From NCBI GenBank assembly GCA_002298995.1, contig DBMO01000060.1, positions 1-63,646 on the forward strand: 63,646 nucleotides of DNA. Reading direction: 5' to 3'. Origin of the DNA: Desulfarculales bacterium UBA696. GTDB taxonomy: Bacteria > Desulfobacterota > Syntrophobacteria > Syntrophobacterales > Syntrophobacteraceae. The translations under genes and the position numbers were made by a program. Below, piece by piece: positions 44,800 through 53,572 of this stretch; position 1 is the first letter of the stretch, and the number at the start of each line of letters is the position of its first letter. The notes beneath the pieces are model-generated. The model saw only the letters and a list, made by a program, of their open reading frames with translations. It made no database searches and was not told where the DNA came from.

Positions 44800-46131
44800 C
44801 TACGGGATTAACTTAGAGATATTGTTGTTACTTTCGTCACTTTCTTTTACCTGTCCGTCTGCGTCTATGAGCGCAAGCACATATTGGCCGGAGAAAGTAC
44901 CCGACGTCATTGTTTTCTTGAATGCCACATATGTGTAGGCTTTTGTCTTAAGCGCGGTGATCGTCTTGGTGCCAAGAAGGGTATCCTTGCTGACTCCATC
45001 GTGGGAAGCGTACACAAACACTTTAAACGAACCGGCGTTGACCTGTCCGGAATTGGTGACCTTAAGAGTGCCGCTGACCTGTCTACCGTTGAAAAAGGTC
45101 GTAAGCCCCGAATAAGAACCGGTCAGATCCGGCAAAGGGGTGGTTGGCGCCGGTGGGGGTGGCGGTGGCTGCGGGGGAGTAATGGATGATAGCTCCACGT
45201 AATTTGCCGAATACCCGACTTGGTTGCATCCGTAGCGGATTCTCATATATCCGCTTTCACCCCACGATGTTCCCCAACTGTTGCGCAGAATCCAATAACC
45301 ATTGTCCGGACCGATATCATCAACCCACCCGACGAGGGCGATAGCGTGATTGACCTGGCCGGATTCATTAGCGTTGAAAATCCCTCCCGTATAGGCCTGC
45401 CACTTAGGGCCAACATATACCGCGGCCCCTATCGGCCCATAAGTATAAATGGCCTGCTTTATCGCCTGCACCGACGGCAGAGGTTGGCCGATTACATACG
45501 CCCAACTGGCAATCTTGTAGGGATGATTATGGGGACCATTGCAGGCAGTGTCGGTCGCCTGATATGGGTCGCCGGATTCCAGGACCGCTCCGGCACTAGT
45601 CTCGCCAGGCGGTACAATGCTCGTGTGATAATTGTGAGCCCACCATCCGCCGTTGCACCCCCAGCCATTTGTATTGCAGGAGATAAGGTATTGTTCGGAC
45701 AGGTCAACAGTCAGCCCGTTCAAGATCTTTATTTGCGCTTCCAGCGGAGCCACCGTGCCGAAGGCCCAGCAACTGCCGCAGTTTCCCTGGTCCTTGATCG
45801 GAGTGGCTCCACCCAATGTGCGCCAATCATAGGAGGCCGGAAAGGTCGTGGCCTGGAGCGAGGGCGCCGAAGCTGTCAGCGCCTGGGCATGATCCATCCA
45901 GCCCAGAGGTTCCCGCATGCCGCATAACTCATCAATGGTCTTTTCCATTGCCGAAGAGTACCCGACTGAGAACGTGTGCCCTTCCACGGCCACTTCTCTT
46001 TCAAGTCTCTTGATTTGTGCATTAATAGCAGGGTGTATGGGTTCGAGGGTTTGAGCCGCCTGTGAAACGGATGGAATCAGCAGGAAAGCAGCCATCAGCA
46101 TGACAAATAACCATTTCGTACTTTTTGACAT
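44800..46131 (-). CDS. Secreted papain-like (C1A) protease with C-terminal CARDB domain
   Basis: 443 residues from ATG 46131, which has a GGAGGCAAA site directly upstream; the longer ORF to 46278 would hide the signal peptide. Signal peptide ends near VSQA. A short pro-region precedes the protease: YDWRTLGG, the oxyanion/nucleophile motif DQGNCGSCWAFG (Cys121), NHAIALVGWV (His262) and YWILRNSWGTSWGESGYM (Asn284). After a Pro-rich linker (residues ~319-333) comes a CARDB/Ig-like domain: LTGSYSGLTTFFNGRQVSG, closing with ALIDADGQVKESDESNN. It is probably a secreted or surface-bound endopeptidase. The target is unknown. Confidence 0.92.
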   Translation of the reverse strand: MSKSTKWLFVMLMAAFLLIPSVSQAAQTLEPIHPAINAQIKRLEREVAVEGHTFSVGYSSAMEKTIDELCGMREPLGWMDHAQALTASAPSLQATTFPASYDWRTLGGATPIKDQGNCGSCWAFGTVAPLEAQIKILNGLTVDLSEQYLISCNTNGWGCNGGWWAHNYHTSIVPPGETSAGAVLESGDPYQATDTACNGPHNHPYKIASWAYVIGQPLPSVQAIKQAIYTYGPIGAAVYVGPKWQAYTGGIFNANESGQVNHAIALVGWVDDIGPDNGYWILRNSWGTSWGESGYMRIRYGCNQVGYSANYVELSSITPPQPPPPPPAPTTPLPDLTGSYSGLTTFFNGRQVSGTLKVTNSGQVNAGSFKVFVYASHDGVSKDTLLGTKTITALKTKAYTYVAFKKTMTSGTFSGQYVLALIDADGQVKESDESNNNISKLIP

Positions 46132-46748
46132 TTTGCCTCCGTGGATCAAGATCGATGGTTCAGGATCGCCTGCCTGGAAACGCATGAAATTACGCCAGGA
46201 CTCTCGGTTATTACGAAATTGAAAGAACTCGGCCCGATGGACGGCATGAACCGTTCTTTCTGGATAATGTCGGCACATTAGAGAAATACATTAGCTGAAA
46301 ATGATTGTCTAAATGTTAAGAAGAGCGCGCATTTGGCCAAAAAAGGCCGGTATCGCGCGCATCGGGAAGGGTGCTACGCATATACCAGCCACTGCAAGGT
46401 ATTGCAACGGAATTTTCTCGCACAGGCTGTTTCCCGAATTTCATTTTGCGTCGAATATTTCATCTGACCCGATTTGATCTTCCTGTCGCAACGTTTTAGC
46501 CGGAGTGGTTCCACATGCGGAAAATCCTCATGCTGACGCGCTTTGTCGCGAGTGCGACACCCCAAATCGGGTGCAAAATATGGGCCGGAAAATAGCTGGG
46601 GCGAGGCCTTTTCGTCAGTATCGAATGGTGGCGTGTGAGGCGAGGCTAAAAATCCCCCTCTCTCGGCGGAAGGAGCCGGGAGAGGGGGAAGGATAGTAGG
46701 GTGTGGAAATAATTCTGCGGTTATTACCCCTGTTCAACCTAAGGCCCC
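46132..46748. other. Gap between the papain-like and paralogue-A genes
   Basis: About 620 bp with no supported gene. It contains a strong hairpin at 46325-46360 (GCGCGC.. GGCC, A6 loop, GGCC ..GCGCGC) and the terminator of the neighbouring gene at 46654-46688. The papain promoter is presumably near 46200-46350 on the minus strand. Confidence 0.5.
46654..46688 (-). terminator. Rho-independent terminator of paralogue A
   Basis: CCCCCTCTCTCGGC and GCCGGGAGAGGGGG form a 14-bp stem with one wobble and a 7-nt loop. On the minus strand it is followed by a run ATTTTT, the classic terminator form, 60 bp beyond the stop of the gene at 46749. Confidence 0.85.
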
Positions 46749-47780
46749 TCAGGGGCACTGGCTGGTAAGAGTGAAGCAGATTTCACCCGGGGATTCCATG
46801 GTGATGCCAAGGTTCGAGATTTCCTGCAACGAGTTTCCGAACCATTGCGTCGCAAACAGGGAATGGCCTCTGAGATTCGCGGTACCGTTCTTGACAAAAA
46901 CAAAACAGGCTTCGAAGCTCGCGTCTCCACCGAATTCAAATGCCGCGGGAAAAGTTCCGGCAGGTCTGGTTACGCCGTTTTTGTTCTTGTTTGCTCCCGC
47001 GTACGTGCCGTCAAAGCCCTCGACATAGATGGTGAGACCGCTTTTGCCAGTTGGATTGACATCGCCGAATTCCGACAGGTGCACGAATTCCTTTACATTT
47101 ATCTGGACGCCGTCGGCCTGCATGACAAGTTCATACGTACTGGCAGTAGCGGTAATGATGCGCCGGAACTGGTAAATTCCGGGTTGCGAAAAATTGATTG
47201 TTCCAAATGCTCCTATGAGCAGGTCCCTGTAGTTACCGGGACTGATGGTGACGCTGCCGCTCTGCGGGACCACGACATCGGCGGCCCCCACGGTGATGGT
47301 CGGAAAGCTCGGAAACGCGGGAAGGGTCTTGCTCCCAGTGTTGTTAAGAGGGTTGTTTCCGAGGTCGCTGAAAAGGTTTCCCGCACTGGGTTGGACTATG
47401 CCCGAGCCGGAGACGACATAGGTTCCTGTCGTCAGGTCGTATATGACCATGCTTACATGTGCAAAGTTATTGAGCGTAACGCTGGGAGCAATGACAGCCA
47501 CATCTTTCAGGGCCGGAGCGCCCACGGGTACATCGGTGCTCAGGGTGCCCCCCAGCACGATGCTGTTACGGCTGCCGAGGTCACTTCGCACCCCCGCGGG
47601 CGTTCCATGGCAGCAGTTCACATCGGCTGCGCCTTTTAAGACTAACTGATCGTCCACCAGAACCAGGAAGTTGCCCAGACTATATTGAATTGCGTGCGCG
47701 GTGTTTGGTGCCGCCATCAAAACAAGAACAGCCATTGCCGCAACCACAATTTGTCCGATTGAACCGATGCGTGGTTTCAT
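46749..47780 (-). CDS. Secreted beta-rich protein, paralogue A
   Basis: 343 residues; ribosome binding site GAGGAG before ATG 47780; signal peptide ends near NTAHA. It is clearly paralogous to the protein at 48615 along its whole mature length: both have FxVLVDDQLxLxG, FGSRNxIxLGG, NVTLNNFAHVSMVI-like, GNNPLxxTGSK, PSFPTITVGAADVVVPQSG, RRIITATAST, INVKEFVHLSEFG and GLTIYVEGFDG. The many short strands and turns suggest a beta-helix or a polymer-forming surface protein. There is no enzyme motif and no PEP-CTERM. The two genes diverge from a common ~830-bp region, so they may be controlled together. Confidence 0.75.
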   Translation of the reverse strand: MKPRIGSIGQIVVAAMAVLVLMAAPNTAHAIQYSLGNFLVLVDDQLVLKGAADVNCCHGTPAGVRSDLGSRNSIVLGGTLSTDVPVGAPALKDVAVIAPSVTLNNFAHVSMVIYDLTTGTYVVSGSGIVQPSAGNLFSDLGNNPLNNTGSKTLPAFPSFPTITVGAADVVVPQSGSVTISPGNYRDLLIGAFGTINFSQPGIYQFRRIITATASTYELVMQADGVQINVKEFVHLSEFGDVNPTGKSGLTIYVEGFDGTYAGANKNKNGVTRPAGTFPAAFEFGGDASFEACFVFVKNGTANLRGHSLFATQWFGNSLQEISNLGITMESPGEICFTLTSQCP

Positions 47781-48614
47781 GTCTTACTCCTCTTTAACGG
47801 ATTATTTTTGGCCCATGGCCCATAGGCGCGATTTATTCTCCATTGCGGGAAGGATGGCGACTCGGGGGGCACTCGGCGCAACTGTAAGACACGCTCAGCA
47901 ATCCAGACCGAACTTGCCGGCTCGATAAGCTACTTGTATGGATAAATGCAGCTTCGTCACTCGGGGCAATAGCCGCCCTGCATCCACCCCTTCCCCACAA
48001 ACCATTTCCGATCACTACAACTTTGTGGGAAGTTAACATTTGGTCTAAAATAAGGCTAAGCACTGTAATATCGAATTCAATTGAATCCAAAGTCTTATCT
48101 ATATGCAACTATAGTGGTTGCAGGAATCAATAGTTTCACATTCATGCAACTATTAATCTTGCTGATGCAACTCTTGGCCAATTGCAAATCAATTAAAAGA
48201 CAATAGTGTATCGGGATCAGCCCCATGTTGTTTCGGTGGGAGCGGCAAGTTCCATGGCCACCTTCTAGTGTTTGCGGGGATGCAAGACTTCCTCGAACAC
48301 CCGATCCATTGTCACCCAAACTCTCGATTATTAGTACAGTGAACAATTTAACGAAAAGGAGGTGGTAACAAACCACGGAGACTTTTGGGAGGGTCAGTGA
48401 ACCGCCTATCGGGTAGGGAAGGTTTTGATCCAGACAGCGCCGGAGGAGGGGTGTGAAGTTTTTGCGCGCGACACTGCCTTCTTCATGGAAAGCACATGGC
48501 GGCACGTTCGGATCGAATCCCGGTCATCTATTACCTGAATTGAGCATTCCGGCCGATCAGAAATCGTTCGATTCGGGCATTGTACCAACCAACAAAAGGG
48601 ATGGAGATAAGATC
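47781..48614. promoter_or_regulatory. 830-bp divergent regulatory region between the paralogues
   Basis: No gene is supported here. ATGCAACT occurs at 48103-48110, 48144-48151 and 48165-48172, spaced 41 and 21 bp, i.e. about four and two helical turns; the first is half of an imperfect palindrome with GGTTGCAG (48116-48123). The same word forms a perfect palindrome at 11324-11341. This suggests an operator cluster. The 270 bp before the start at 48615 would be a long leader. Confidence 0.45.
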
Positions 48615-50003
48615 ATGAAAACACTCATCAATTCCCTGAAGATCGGCATAGCGCTAACGGGCATCCTGGTCCTTTCCGCTCTTGCGCCCAGCGTTTCATA
48701 TGCCGTGGAGTACAATCTGGTAAACTTTACCGTCCTTGTGGATGACCAATTGATTTTAAGGGGTCCGGTCGATGTGACACCCGTTTTGGCGCCGGGCATC
48801 ACACGCAATGACTTCGGCAGCCGAAATCTGATCAGGCTCGGCGGCGGCGGCGGCACGGACATGCCGGAGGGCGCCCCGGGGCCCGCTTGCCCGTCAGCAT
48901 TGCCGATAGTTGGCATCATAGCCCCCAACGTCACACTCAATAACTTTGCACATGTCAGCATGGTCATATTCGATCAGGCAACGGGATCGTATACAGTCTC
49001 CGGCTCGGGTATAGTCCAGCCGGCCCTGCCGTGCCATCTCTTTAATGACCTTGGAAATAATCCTCTCCAAGACACCGGGAGCAAGGCCCTTCCCGATTTT
49101 CCAAGCTTTCCGACCATCACCGTGGGGGCAGCCGATGTCGTGGTCCCGCAGAGCGGCACTGTCAACCTTAGTCCGGGCAACTACAGGGACCTGCTCATAG
49201 GGGCATATGGAAAAGTCAACTTCACAGCGTCCGGAATATACCAGTTCCGGCGGATCATTACGGCCACTGCCAGTACATATTCCCTTAACATGCTGGCCGA
49301 TGATGTTCAGATCAATGTCAAGGAGTTCGTGCACCTGTCGGAATTCGGCAATGTCAATCCAACGGGAGCAACCGGTCTCACTATTTATGTCGAGGGTTTC
49401 GACGGCCCATACGGTGGTGCAAACAAGAACAAGAACGGCGTAACGAGGGCTATCGGAACTTTTCCGGCTGCGTTCGAGTACTTTGGAGACGGGCACTTTA
49501 TTGCGTGTTTTGTTTTCGTCAAGAATGGCACCATGAACCTCCGTGGCCATCAAACCTTCATGACGCAATGGTTTGGTAACTCCCTACAGCAAATCGGCAC
49601 CCTCGGCATCGGCCTGCAGCACCCGACTGAAATCTGTTTTGTCCAAGCACTCCAGTGTGCATGCATTAACGGCTTCAAATTGGACAAAACCACCGGCAAG
49701 CTGACCGTTTTCGGCGAGAATTTCAGCACCAAGACAGTTGGCAAACTCGCCGTGTTTTCGACGGCGGCGGCCGTGTCGGGTGTCCAGAACCTGAGCGGCG
49801 GGGACTTGGGCAAGGATCAGTTGCCGGCGAGCCTGAACGGCCTGGGTGCCTCGGCATCCACGACCTTCACCACCCAGAACGACATGAGTTCAACCTTGGG
49901 TGCCGGGACTTTCTACCTCGGCATTATCTACCCGGTTGATCCCAATACCCTCAACCCAATCGGATATTGCATTTTCACCGACAAGGCCCTGGTAATCCCG
50001 TAA
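48615..50003 (+). CDS. Secreted beta-rich protein, paralogue B
   Basis: 462 residues from ATG 48615 (GGAGATAAGATC upstream); signal peptide ends near VSYA. Mature residues ~1-310 align with paralogue A (46749) with high identity. It differs by a small insertion with cysteines (GPACPSALP) and by an extra C-terminal domain of ~110 residues beginning CACINGFKLDKTTGKLTVFG, of IPT/TIG-like or other immunoglobulin-like appearance. This extra domain may bind a partner that paralogue A does not. The function is unknown; the setting among matrix-type secreted proteins suggests a structural role. Confidence 0.75.
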   Translation: MKTLINSLKIGIALTGILVLSALAPSVSYAVEYNLVNFTVLVDDQLILRGPVDVTPVLAPGITRNDFGSRNLIRLGGGGGTDMPEGAPGPACPSALPIVGIIAPNVTLNNFAHVSMVIFDQATGSYTVSGSGIVQPALPCHLFNDLGNNPLQDTGSKALPDFPSFPTITVGAADVVVPQSGTVNLSPGNYRDLLIGAYGKVNFTASGIYQFRRIITATASTYSLNMLADDVQINVKEFVHLSEFGNVNPTGATGLTIYVEGFDGPYGGANKNKNGVTRAIGTFPAAFEYFGDGHFIACFVFVKNGTMNLRGHQTFMTQWFGNSLQQIGTLGIGLQHPTEICFVQALQCACINGFKLDKTTGKLTVFGENFSTKTVGKLAVFSTAAAVSGVQNLSGGDLGKDQLPASLNGLGASASTTFTTQNDMSSTLGAGTFYLGIIYPVDPNTLNPIGYCIFTDKALVIP

Positions 50004-50010
50004 ATCGCGA

Positions 50011-50038
50011 AGGGAGCCGCGTTGTTGAGCGGCTCCCT
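50011..50038 (+). terminator. Hairpin after paralogue B
   Basis: AGGGAGCCGC and GCGGCTCCCT form a perfect 10-bp stem with an 8-nt loop, 8 bp after the stop. No T-run follows, but the stem strength and position support termination. Confidence 0.65.
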
Positions 50039-50060
50039 AACATGGTCCGTGCATTCATAT

Positions 50061-50094
50061 CCTCCCCCGTTTTTAAGTTTTCGAGCGGGGGAGG
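50061..50094. terminator. Second hairpin between convergent genes
   Basis: CCTCCCCCG and CGGGGGAGG pair over 9 bp with a T-rich loop. It lies between paralogue B (+) and the subtilisin (-), some 245 bp from the latter's stop. The rest of 50095-50339 shows nothing I can identify. Confidence 0.4.
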
Positions 50095-50339
50095 CTCCGG
50101 GATGAGGAACAGGCCGGATGCCGCTCGTTTCGGCCTAATGCAGCCTGTCCTTGTGTTTACACTTCCAATCACCCGCCCCTCGCCAGGGGAGCATCCATGC
50201 ACTGGGCAGCATCCTGACCCTGACATGCTTTCCATTGGCGAGTGGCGGGACCAACTTACCGGATGGATCGAGCCGTGCATTGCGGCCACTCGGAATTAAC
50301 ATTTTCTCCCGCTGGGCATATTCCACAACTCAAAGCGTG

Positions 50340-52466
50340 TTACTGCATCCTGTAGACGATCTCCAGTTTCGCGGCCTGGGCGGCACTCTTGTCGAAGGTG
50401 GAAACAAGGCGTACGCTCTGGCTGCCCTGGCCATTGGCAAAGATGTTGAGCGCATTGCCGGGCTGCCAATCGGACCTGTTGACAATCTCCTGAACGATGT
50501 CTCTCAGATCCTGACTCGCGTTGTAGCTCTTTTTTACCCATGGCCCCGGTTGTTCCGATACGGAGGCTTTGGTTTTTGGACGGGAACTGAGGCCGAATTT
50601 GGTGTTCTGAAATGGAAGCGCGTTGCCTGAAGCCTCTCCCGTATAGGTGAGGGACAGCTTATTGGCGGCATAATCCAAACAGAATTGGGAGAGTTTCGCC
50701 GAGACGATTATCGCCCCCTTGGGTATGGACACACCCTGGAAATGATATCCGAGAATGCGGCCCTTCCCTGCGTAGGAGCTTCCTTGATTGAAGGCGCTCG
50801 AACCGCCTGGGGTAGTCTCGGAGGCGTCGTCCTGTTTGGTCGACACCTGAAGGTTTAGAGTCGAGGTCGTGCCAGGCAAGGGCGCATAGTTCACGACCAG
50901 GGTGTCGGAACCCTGGTTTCCCAGGCTGTCAACCGCCGTTATGGTAAAGGAGTTATCCCCCTCGTAGAGCCCGAGGCTGTTGATGGTCCACGAAGAGGTG
51001 CCATTCGCCGTGCCGGTGCCTCCCCTGCTGTTGTTCCAGGTTACTTTGGCGACCTGCGCCTCGCTCTTGACAAGGCCGGATAGATTCACGGCCGGATTGT
51101 TGGTCGTATAGTGCGATCCGGTGGTGGGCGATAGCAATTCGACGGTTGGGGCAGCAACCGGTGTGCCGCCGGGAAGGGCAGCCACCGCTGATGACAAATC
51201 GAGATGGTTGAAACTCGACGTCCTGCCTTCAAATGGGTAGGGAGCACTGTCCGAGGGCCAGCAAGTGTTGTTGAAAAGGTTCGGATCGCCATTGCTGGTG
51301 ATAAGGTACACCAAATCGTTCGGCTGAAGGGAGGGGGCTTGGGATAACAGGCGTGCGACCGCCCCGGACACGAACGGTGTTGCCATGGAGGTCCCACTCC
51401 AGGAACCGTAGCTGTTGTTGGGCAGCGTCGAAAGTATGCCTACACCTGGAGCCGAAATACTCACCCAGAAGCCATAATTTGAAAATGAGGCCTTGCAGTT
51501 AGTCTGGTCGTTTGCCGCAACGGCAAGGACGCCACCTTTAGGTCCCTGTGACCACAAAGCCGGAAAAAACGGATAATTAGAGTTGCTGTTTCCCGCGGCG
51601 GCTACCACCAGTTTCCCGTGCGCGACCGCGTAGTCGATGGCATCGTGAAAAGTAGAGGGGGCGAAGTCCGATCCCAGACTCATGTTGATGACGCGCACGT
51701 CGGTATTGTCCGCGGCCGCATATACGGCCTGGATGATGTTGTAGAGTGACCCGGAACCGGTGGAGTCCAATGCCTTTAATGCCAATATGCGGGCTTTGGA
51801 ACAGACCCCGGCGCTGCCAAGTCCGTTATTGGCAGCCGCGGCGATGATGCCGCTCACGTGGGTCCCGTGACCGTGATCGTCCATCGGGTTATCATCTCCG
51901 TTCTGGAAATCGTGCCCGAGGATTACTCTGCCCGCCAGTTCCGGATGCGTGTAGTCAACCCCCGTATCGATAACCGCAACCAGGGGAGCTGAGTCACTGC
52001 AAGGAGTGACCATATCGGCTTCGATGTCGTGGTATCCCCAGGTAAGGTTAGGATCCGAAGGCGCGCTTTGAACCGATAACAGATTTTGAACCTCCCCCGC
52101 CGAGTACACTTTGTCCGGGGTCGGATTTGGGACCCGCACGATGACGTTGGGCACCGCTTCCAGAACATCGCCGTCCGCCTTCAGCTTATTCAGGAATTCT
52201 TCCATGGACACGTTCTTGTCTTTTTTGAGCAGAACCGTGTCGGCGTGATTGGTAACCTTCTTTGACAGGGCTCCTCTATGCCGCTTGGCGACCTGATCAC
52301 CGTCAACGCCGGTAAGGACCCGGTGCTTGTGAAGTGTCACAATGACTTCGTCCGATATGTCCTCGGCGGCCGCACAGTATTGAACAAAACATGATGCGCC
52401 AAAAATCATTGCCATGATGCAAACAGCCAGTGATGTCAGTAAATTACTTCTTACCCTTGCTTTCAT
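50340..52466 (-). CDS. Secreted subtilisin-like protease (S8) with Ig-like and DNRLRE-like domains
   Basis: 708 residues from ATG 52466, which has TGGAG 9 nt upstream; ATG 52481 directly abuts the preceding small ORF. Signal peptide (residues ~1-34), inhibitor-like propeptide (~39-112), S8 domain with VAVIDTGVDYTHPELAG (Asp167), DDHGHGTHVSGIIAA (His200) and GSWSGTSMATPFVSGAV (Ser360). Then an Ig-like domain (~440-528: PTVELLSPTTGSHYTTNNPA) and the ~170-residue module (~535-708) shared with 36133 and 57981, ending in a beta-strand rather than a sorting signal. It is preceded by a class I c-di-GMP riboswitch and two small ORFs, so its expression is probably tied to c-di-GMP. Likely role: processing matrix or surface proteins. 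Confidence 0.93.
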   Translation of the reverse strand: MKARVRSNLLTSLAVCIMAMIFGASCFVQYCAAAEDISDEVIVTLHKHRVLTGVDGDQVAKRHRGALSKKVTNHADTVLLKKDKNVSMEEFLNKLKADGDVLEAVPNVIVRVPNPTPDKVYSAGEVQNLLSVQSAPSDPNLTWGYHDIEADMVTPCSDSAPLVAVIDTGVDYTHPELAGRVILGHDFQNGDDNPMDDHGHGTHVSGIIAAAANNGLGSAGVCSKARILALKALDSTGSGSLYNIIQAVYAAADNTDVRVINMSLGSDFAPSTFHDAIDYAVAHGKLVVAAAGNSNSNYPFFPALWSQGPKGGVLAVAANDQTNCKASFSNYGFWVSISAPGVGILSTLPNNSYGSWSGTSMATPFVSGAVARLLSQAPSLQPNDLVYLITSNGDPNLFNNTCWPSDSAPYPFEGRTSSFNHLDLSSAVAALPGGTPVAAPTVELLSPTTGSHYTTNNPAVNLSGLVKSEAQVAKVTWNNSRGGTGTANGTSSWTINSLGLYEGDNSFTITAVDSLGNQGSDTLVVNYAPLPGTTSTLNLQVSTKQDDASETTPGGSSAFNQGSSYAGKGRILGYHFQGVSIPKGAIIVSAKLSQFCLDYAANKLSLTYTGEASGNALPFQNTKFGLSSRPKTKASVSEQPGPWVKKSYNASQDLRDIVQEIVNRSDWQPGNALNIFANGQGSQSVRLVSTFDKSAAQAAKLEIVYRMQ

Positions 52467-52481
52467 TGTTGCTAACTCCAT

Positions 52482-52709
52482 TTATTGATAAATCCAGTAC
52501 TGTTTGTCAGTGCCAACCTGGTGGGGTAGAAGCACAAAGACGCGAAACAAGCCGATTCGGGCCATCGTGCAATGCTCGCGCCAGACCGGCTCCCCCCTCT
52601 TTTCGAGAATGCTGGTCAGCGGTGCATCGTCTCGTGGCACGGTCATCCACGGAAGCCGGGCAGCAACCGTGACCCGTTTACGCGACGGGCGAAGGAAACT
52701 CAGGAGCAT
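52482..52709 (-). CDS. Small ORF 2 in the protease leader
   Basis: 75 codons, basic and arginine-rich at the start (MLLSFLRPSRKRVTVAARLP), ending TDKQYWIYQ. Its ATG lies inside the end of small ORF 1 (10-nt overlap) and its TAA directly abuts ATG 52481 of the protease gene. That arrangement would couple translation of the riboswitch-controlled ORF to the protease. I recognise no family; without comparison to relatives it could also be chance. Confidence 0.35.
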   Translation of the reverse strand: MLLSFLRPSRKRVTVAARLPWMTVPRDDAPLTSILEKRGEPVWREHCTMARIGLFRVFVLLPHQVGTDKQYWIYQ

Positions 52710-52807
52710 GCTGAAAATTGTCTTGATTCCAGGAGATGGGACCAGTCGCCCGCAATGCTTGAGAGAAAATCTAGTCTGAGAGAAATATCGCGAGGAATGC
52801 TGGACAT
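52700..52807 (-). CDS. Small ORF 1 behind the c-di-GMP riboswitch
   Basis: 35 residues (MSSIPRDISLRLDFLSSIAG and 15 more). It has one of the best Shine-Dalgarno sequences of the window, AAAGGGGG, 7 nt before its ATG. The Shine-Dalgarno overlaps GGGTACCGT, which is perfectly complementary to ACGGTACCC at the riboswitch 3' edge. So its translation is a natural output of the switch. The peptide itself is not recognised; it may be a leader peptide. Confidence 0.5.
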   Translation of the reverse strand: MSSIPRDISLRLDFLSSIAGDWSHLLESRQFSACS

Positions 52808-52808
52808 G

Positions 52809-52868
52809 ACGGTACCCCCTTTCCGCGCAACTTCATGGCACCAAGGTGCACAGTACCGGGTACCGTGC
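52809..52868 (-). promoter_or_regulatory. Expression platform: alternative pairing over the small-ORF ribosome binding site
   Basis: Two exclusive structures can be drawn. Long-range: ACGGTACCC (52866-52858) pairs 9 of 9 with GGGTACCGT (52817-52809), hiding part of the AAAGGGGG site. Local: GCACGGTACC and GGTACTGTGC (52868-52848) fold into a 10-bp hairpin with one G-U, which uses the same bases and would free the site. This is a typical translational switch; which form the ligand favours cannot be told. Confidence 0.6.
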
Positions 52869-52946
52869 TCGCTTGGCAGTCCTGCTGCCTTATCCATGGG
52901 ACTTAGGCCAGTGACTTTGCGTCCCACGCTTTAGCGTGGTTTGCCC
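52865..52946 (-). ncRNA. Class I c-di-GMP riboswitch (GEMM-I)
   Basis: The minus strand reads AAAGGGCAAACCACGCTAAA, then GCGTGGGACGCAAAGTCAC, TGGCCTAAGTCCCATGG and AAGGCAGCAGGACTGCC. It shows the GEMM-I hallmarks in order: GGGCAAACC, the P2 stem CCACGC/GCGTGG closed by a TAAA tetraloop, the near-invariant GGGACGCAAAG, GGCCTAA, and the GGCAGC-AGGACTGCC helix. It lies upstream of the subtilisin gene. Class I riboswitches bind c-di-GMP directly. This is one of the clearest RNA elements in the window; I found no second copy. Confidence 0.85.
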
Positions 52947-53102
52947 TTTGCAACCGAGTTTTTTCCAGAACGATTCTTGTTCTGCACTCCATGAATTAAA
53001 CCGGACACACGAGCCAGTGATGTCAAAAAGGCATTACTGCCTCGCGAACATTTTGCTAATAAGGTCGGCAATCCCCCAAAAAACTTTAGAGCTTTCCGCC
53101 TA

Positions 53103-53134
53103 CTCGGCTCCCGCATGATGCTTTGCGGGCCGAG
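53103..53134 (+). other. Hairpin upstream of the response-regulator gene
   Basis: CTCGGCTCCCGCA and TGCGGGCCGAG form a long stem with one bulge, 40 bp before the gene at 53174. It could be an attenuator or simply leader structure. Confidence 0.4.
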
Positions 53135-53173
53135 GGATGATTTTGCCAAGCCGGGCTGGAAATACGGAGGGAG

Positions 53174-53572
53174 ATGGCAATGATCCTGGTAGTCGAAGAT
53201 GACCTGGAGACACGCAATTTATTGGGGCATTATCTCGAAACACAGGGATATGAATACGCTCTGGCGGCAAACGCAATGGAGGGCAGACGACTCTTGAAGG
53301 ACAAGAAATTCAAGCTGGTAATTACGGATATGCACATGCCGGGTGAATCAGGGTTGGATTTTATGCAGTGGGTGCTTTCCATGAACAGGAAAATGGCTGG
53401 TATAATAATGACAGGCAGAGACAGCGCGACCGTAAGATACAGGGCCAGAGAAATGGGCGCTCACTGTTGCATGATCAAGCCTTTCCACTTCGATCAACTG
53501 CAGGCCTACATATCCGACGCTTTGGACGATACCGGCGGCACTCAGGCGCGACACAACCCTAAGTGCATATAG
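53174..53572 (+). CDS. Single-domain response regulator (CheY-like)
   Basis: 132 residues, one receiver domain: ILVVEDDLETRNLLGHYLE (acidic pair), VITDMHMPGESGLDFM with the phosphorylated Asp, IIMTGRD (switch Thr), and MIKPFHFDQL (conserved Lys). There is no output domain, so it must act by protein contact. Start is ATG 53174 or ATG 53180 (GGAGGGA upstream fits both). It precedes a glycosyltransferase gene in the same direction; the nearest kinases are the hybrid kinase at 60424 and the soluble kinase at 13179. Confidence 0.9.
   Translation: MAMILVVEDDLETRNLLGHYLETQGYEYALAANAMEGRRLLKDKKFKLVITDMHMPGESGLDFMQWVLSMNRKMAGIIMTGRDSATVRYRAREMGAHCCMIKPFHFDQLQAYISDALDDTGGTQARHNPKCI

Noticed and set aside
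46845..47639. Plus-strand ORF of 264 codons
   Set aside because: Mirror frame of paralogue A; the same mirror frame appears antisense to paralogue B, as expected from their shared DNA.
48160..48180. Minus-strand sigma-54 promoter (TGGCC-AAGAG-TTGCA)
   Set aside because: GG and GC are 9 bp apart instead of 10 and the -24 element is imperfect.
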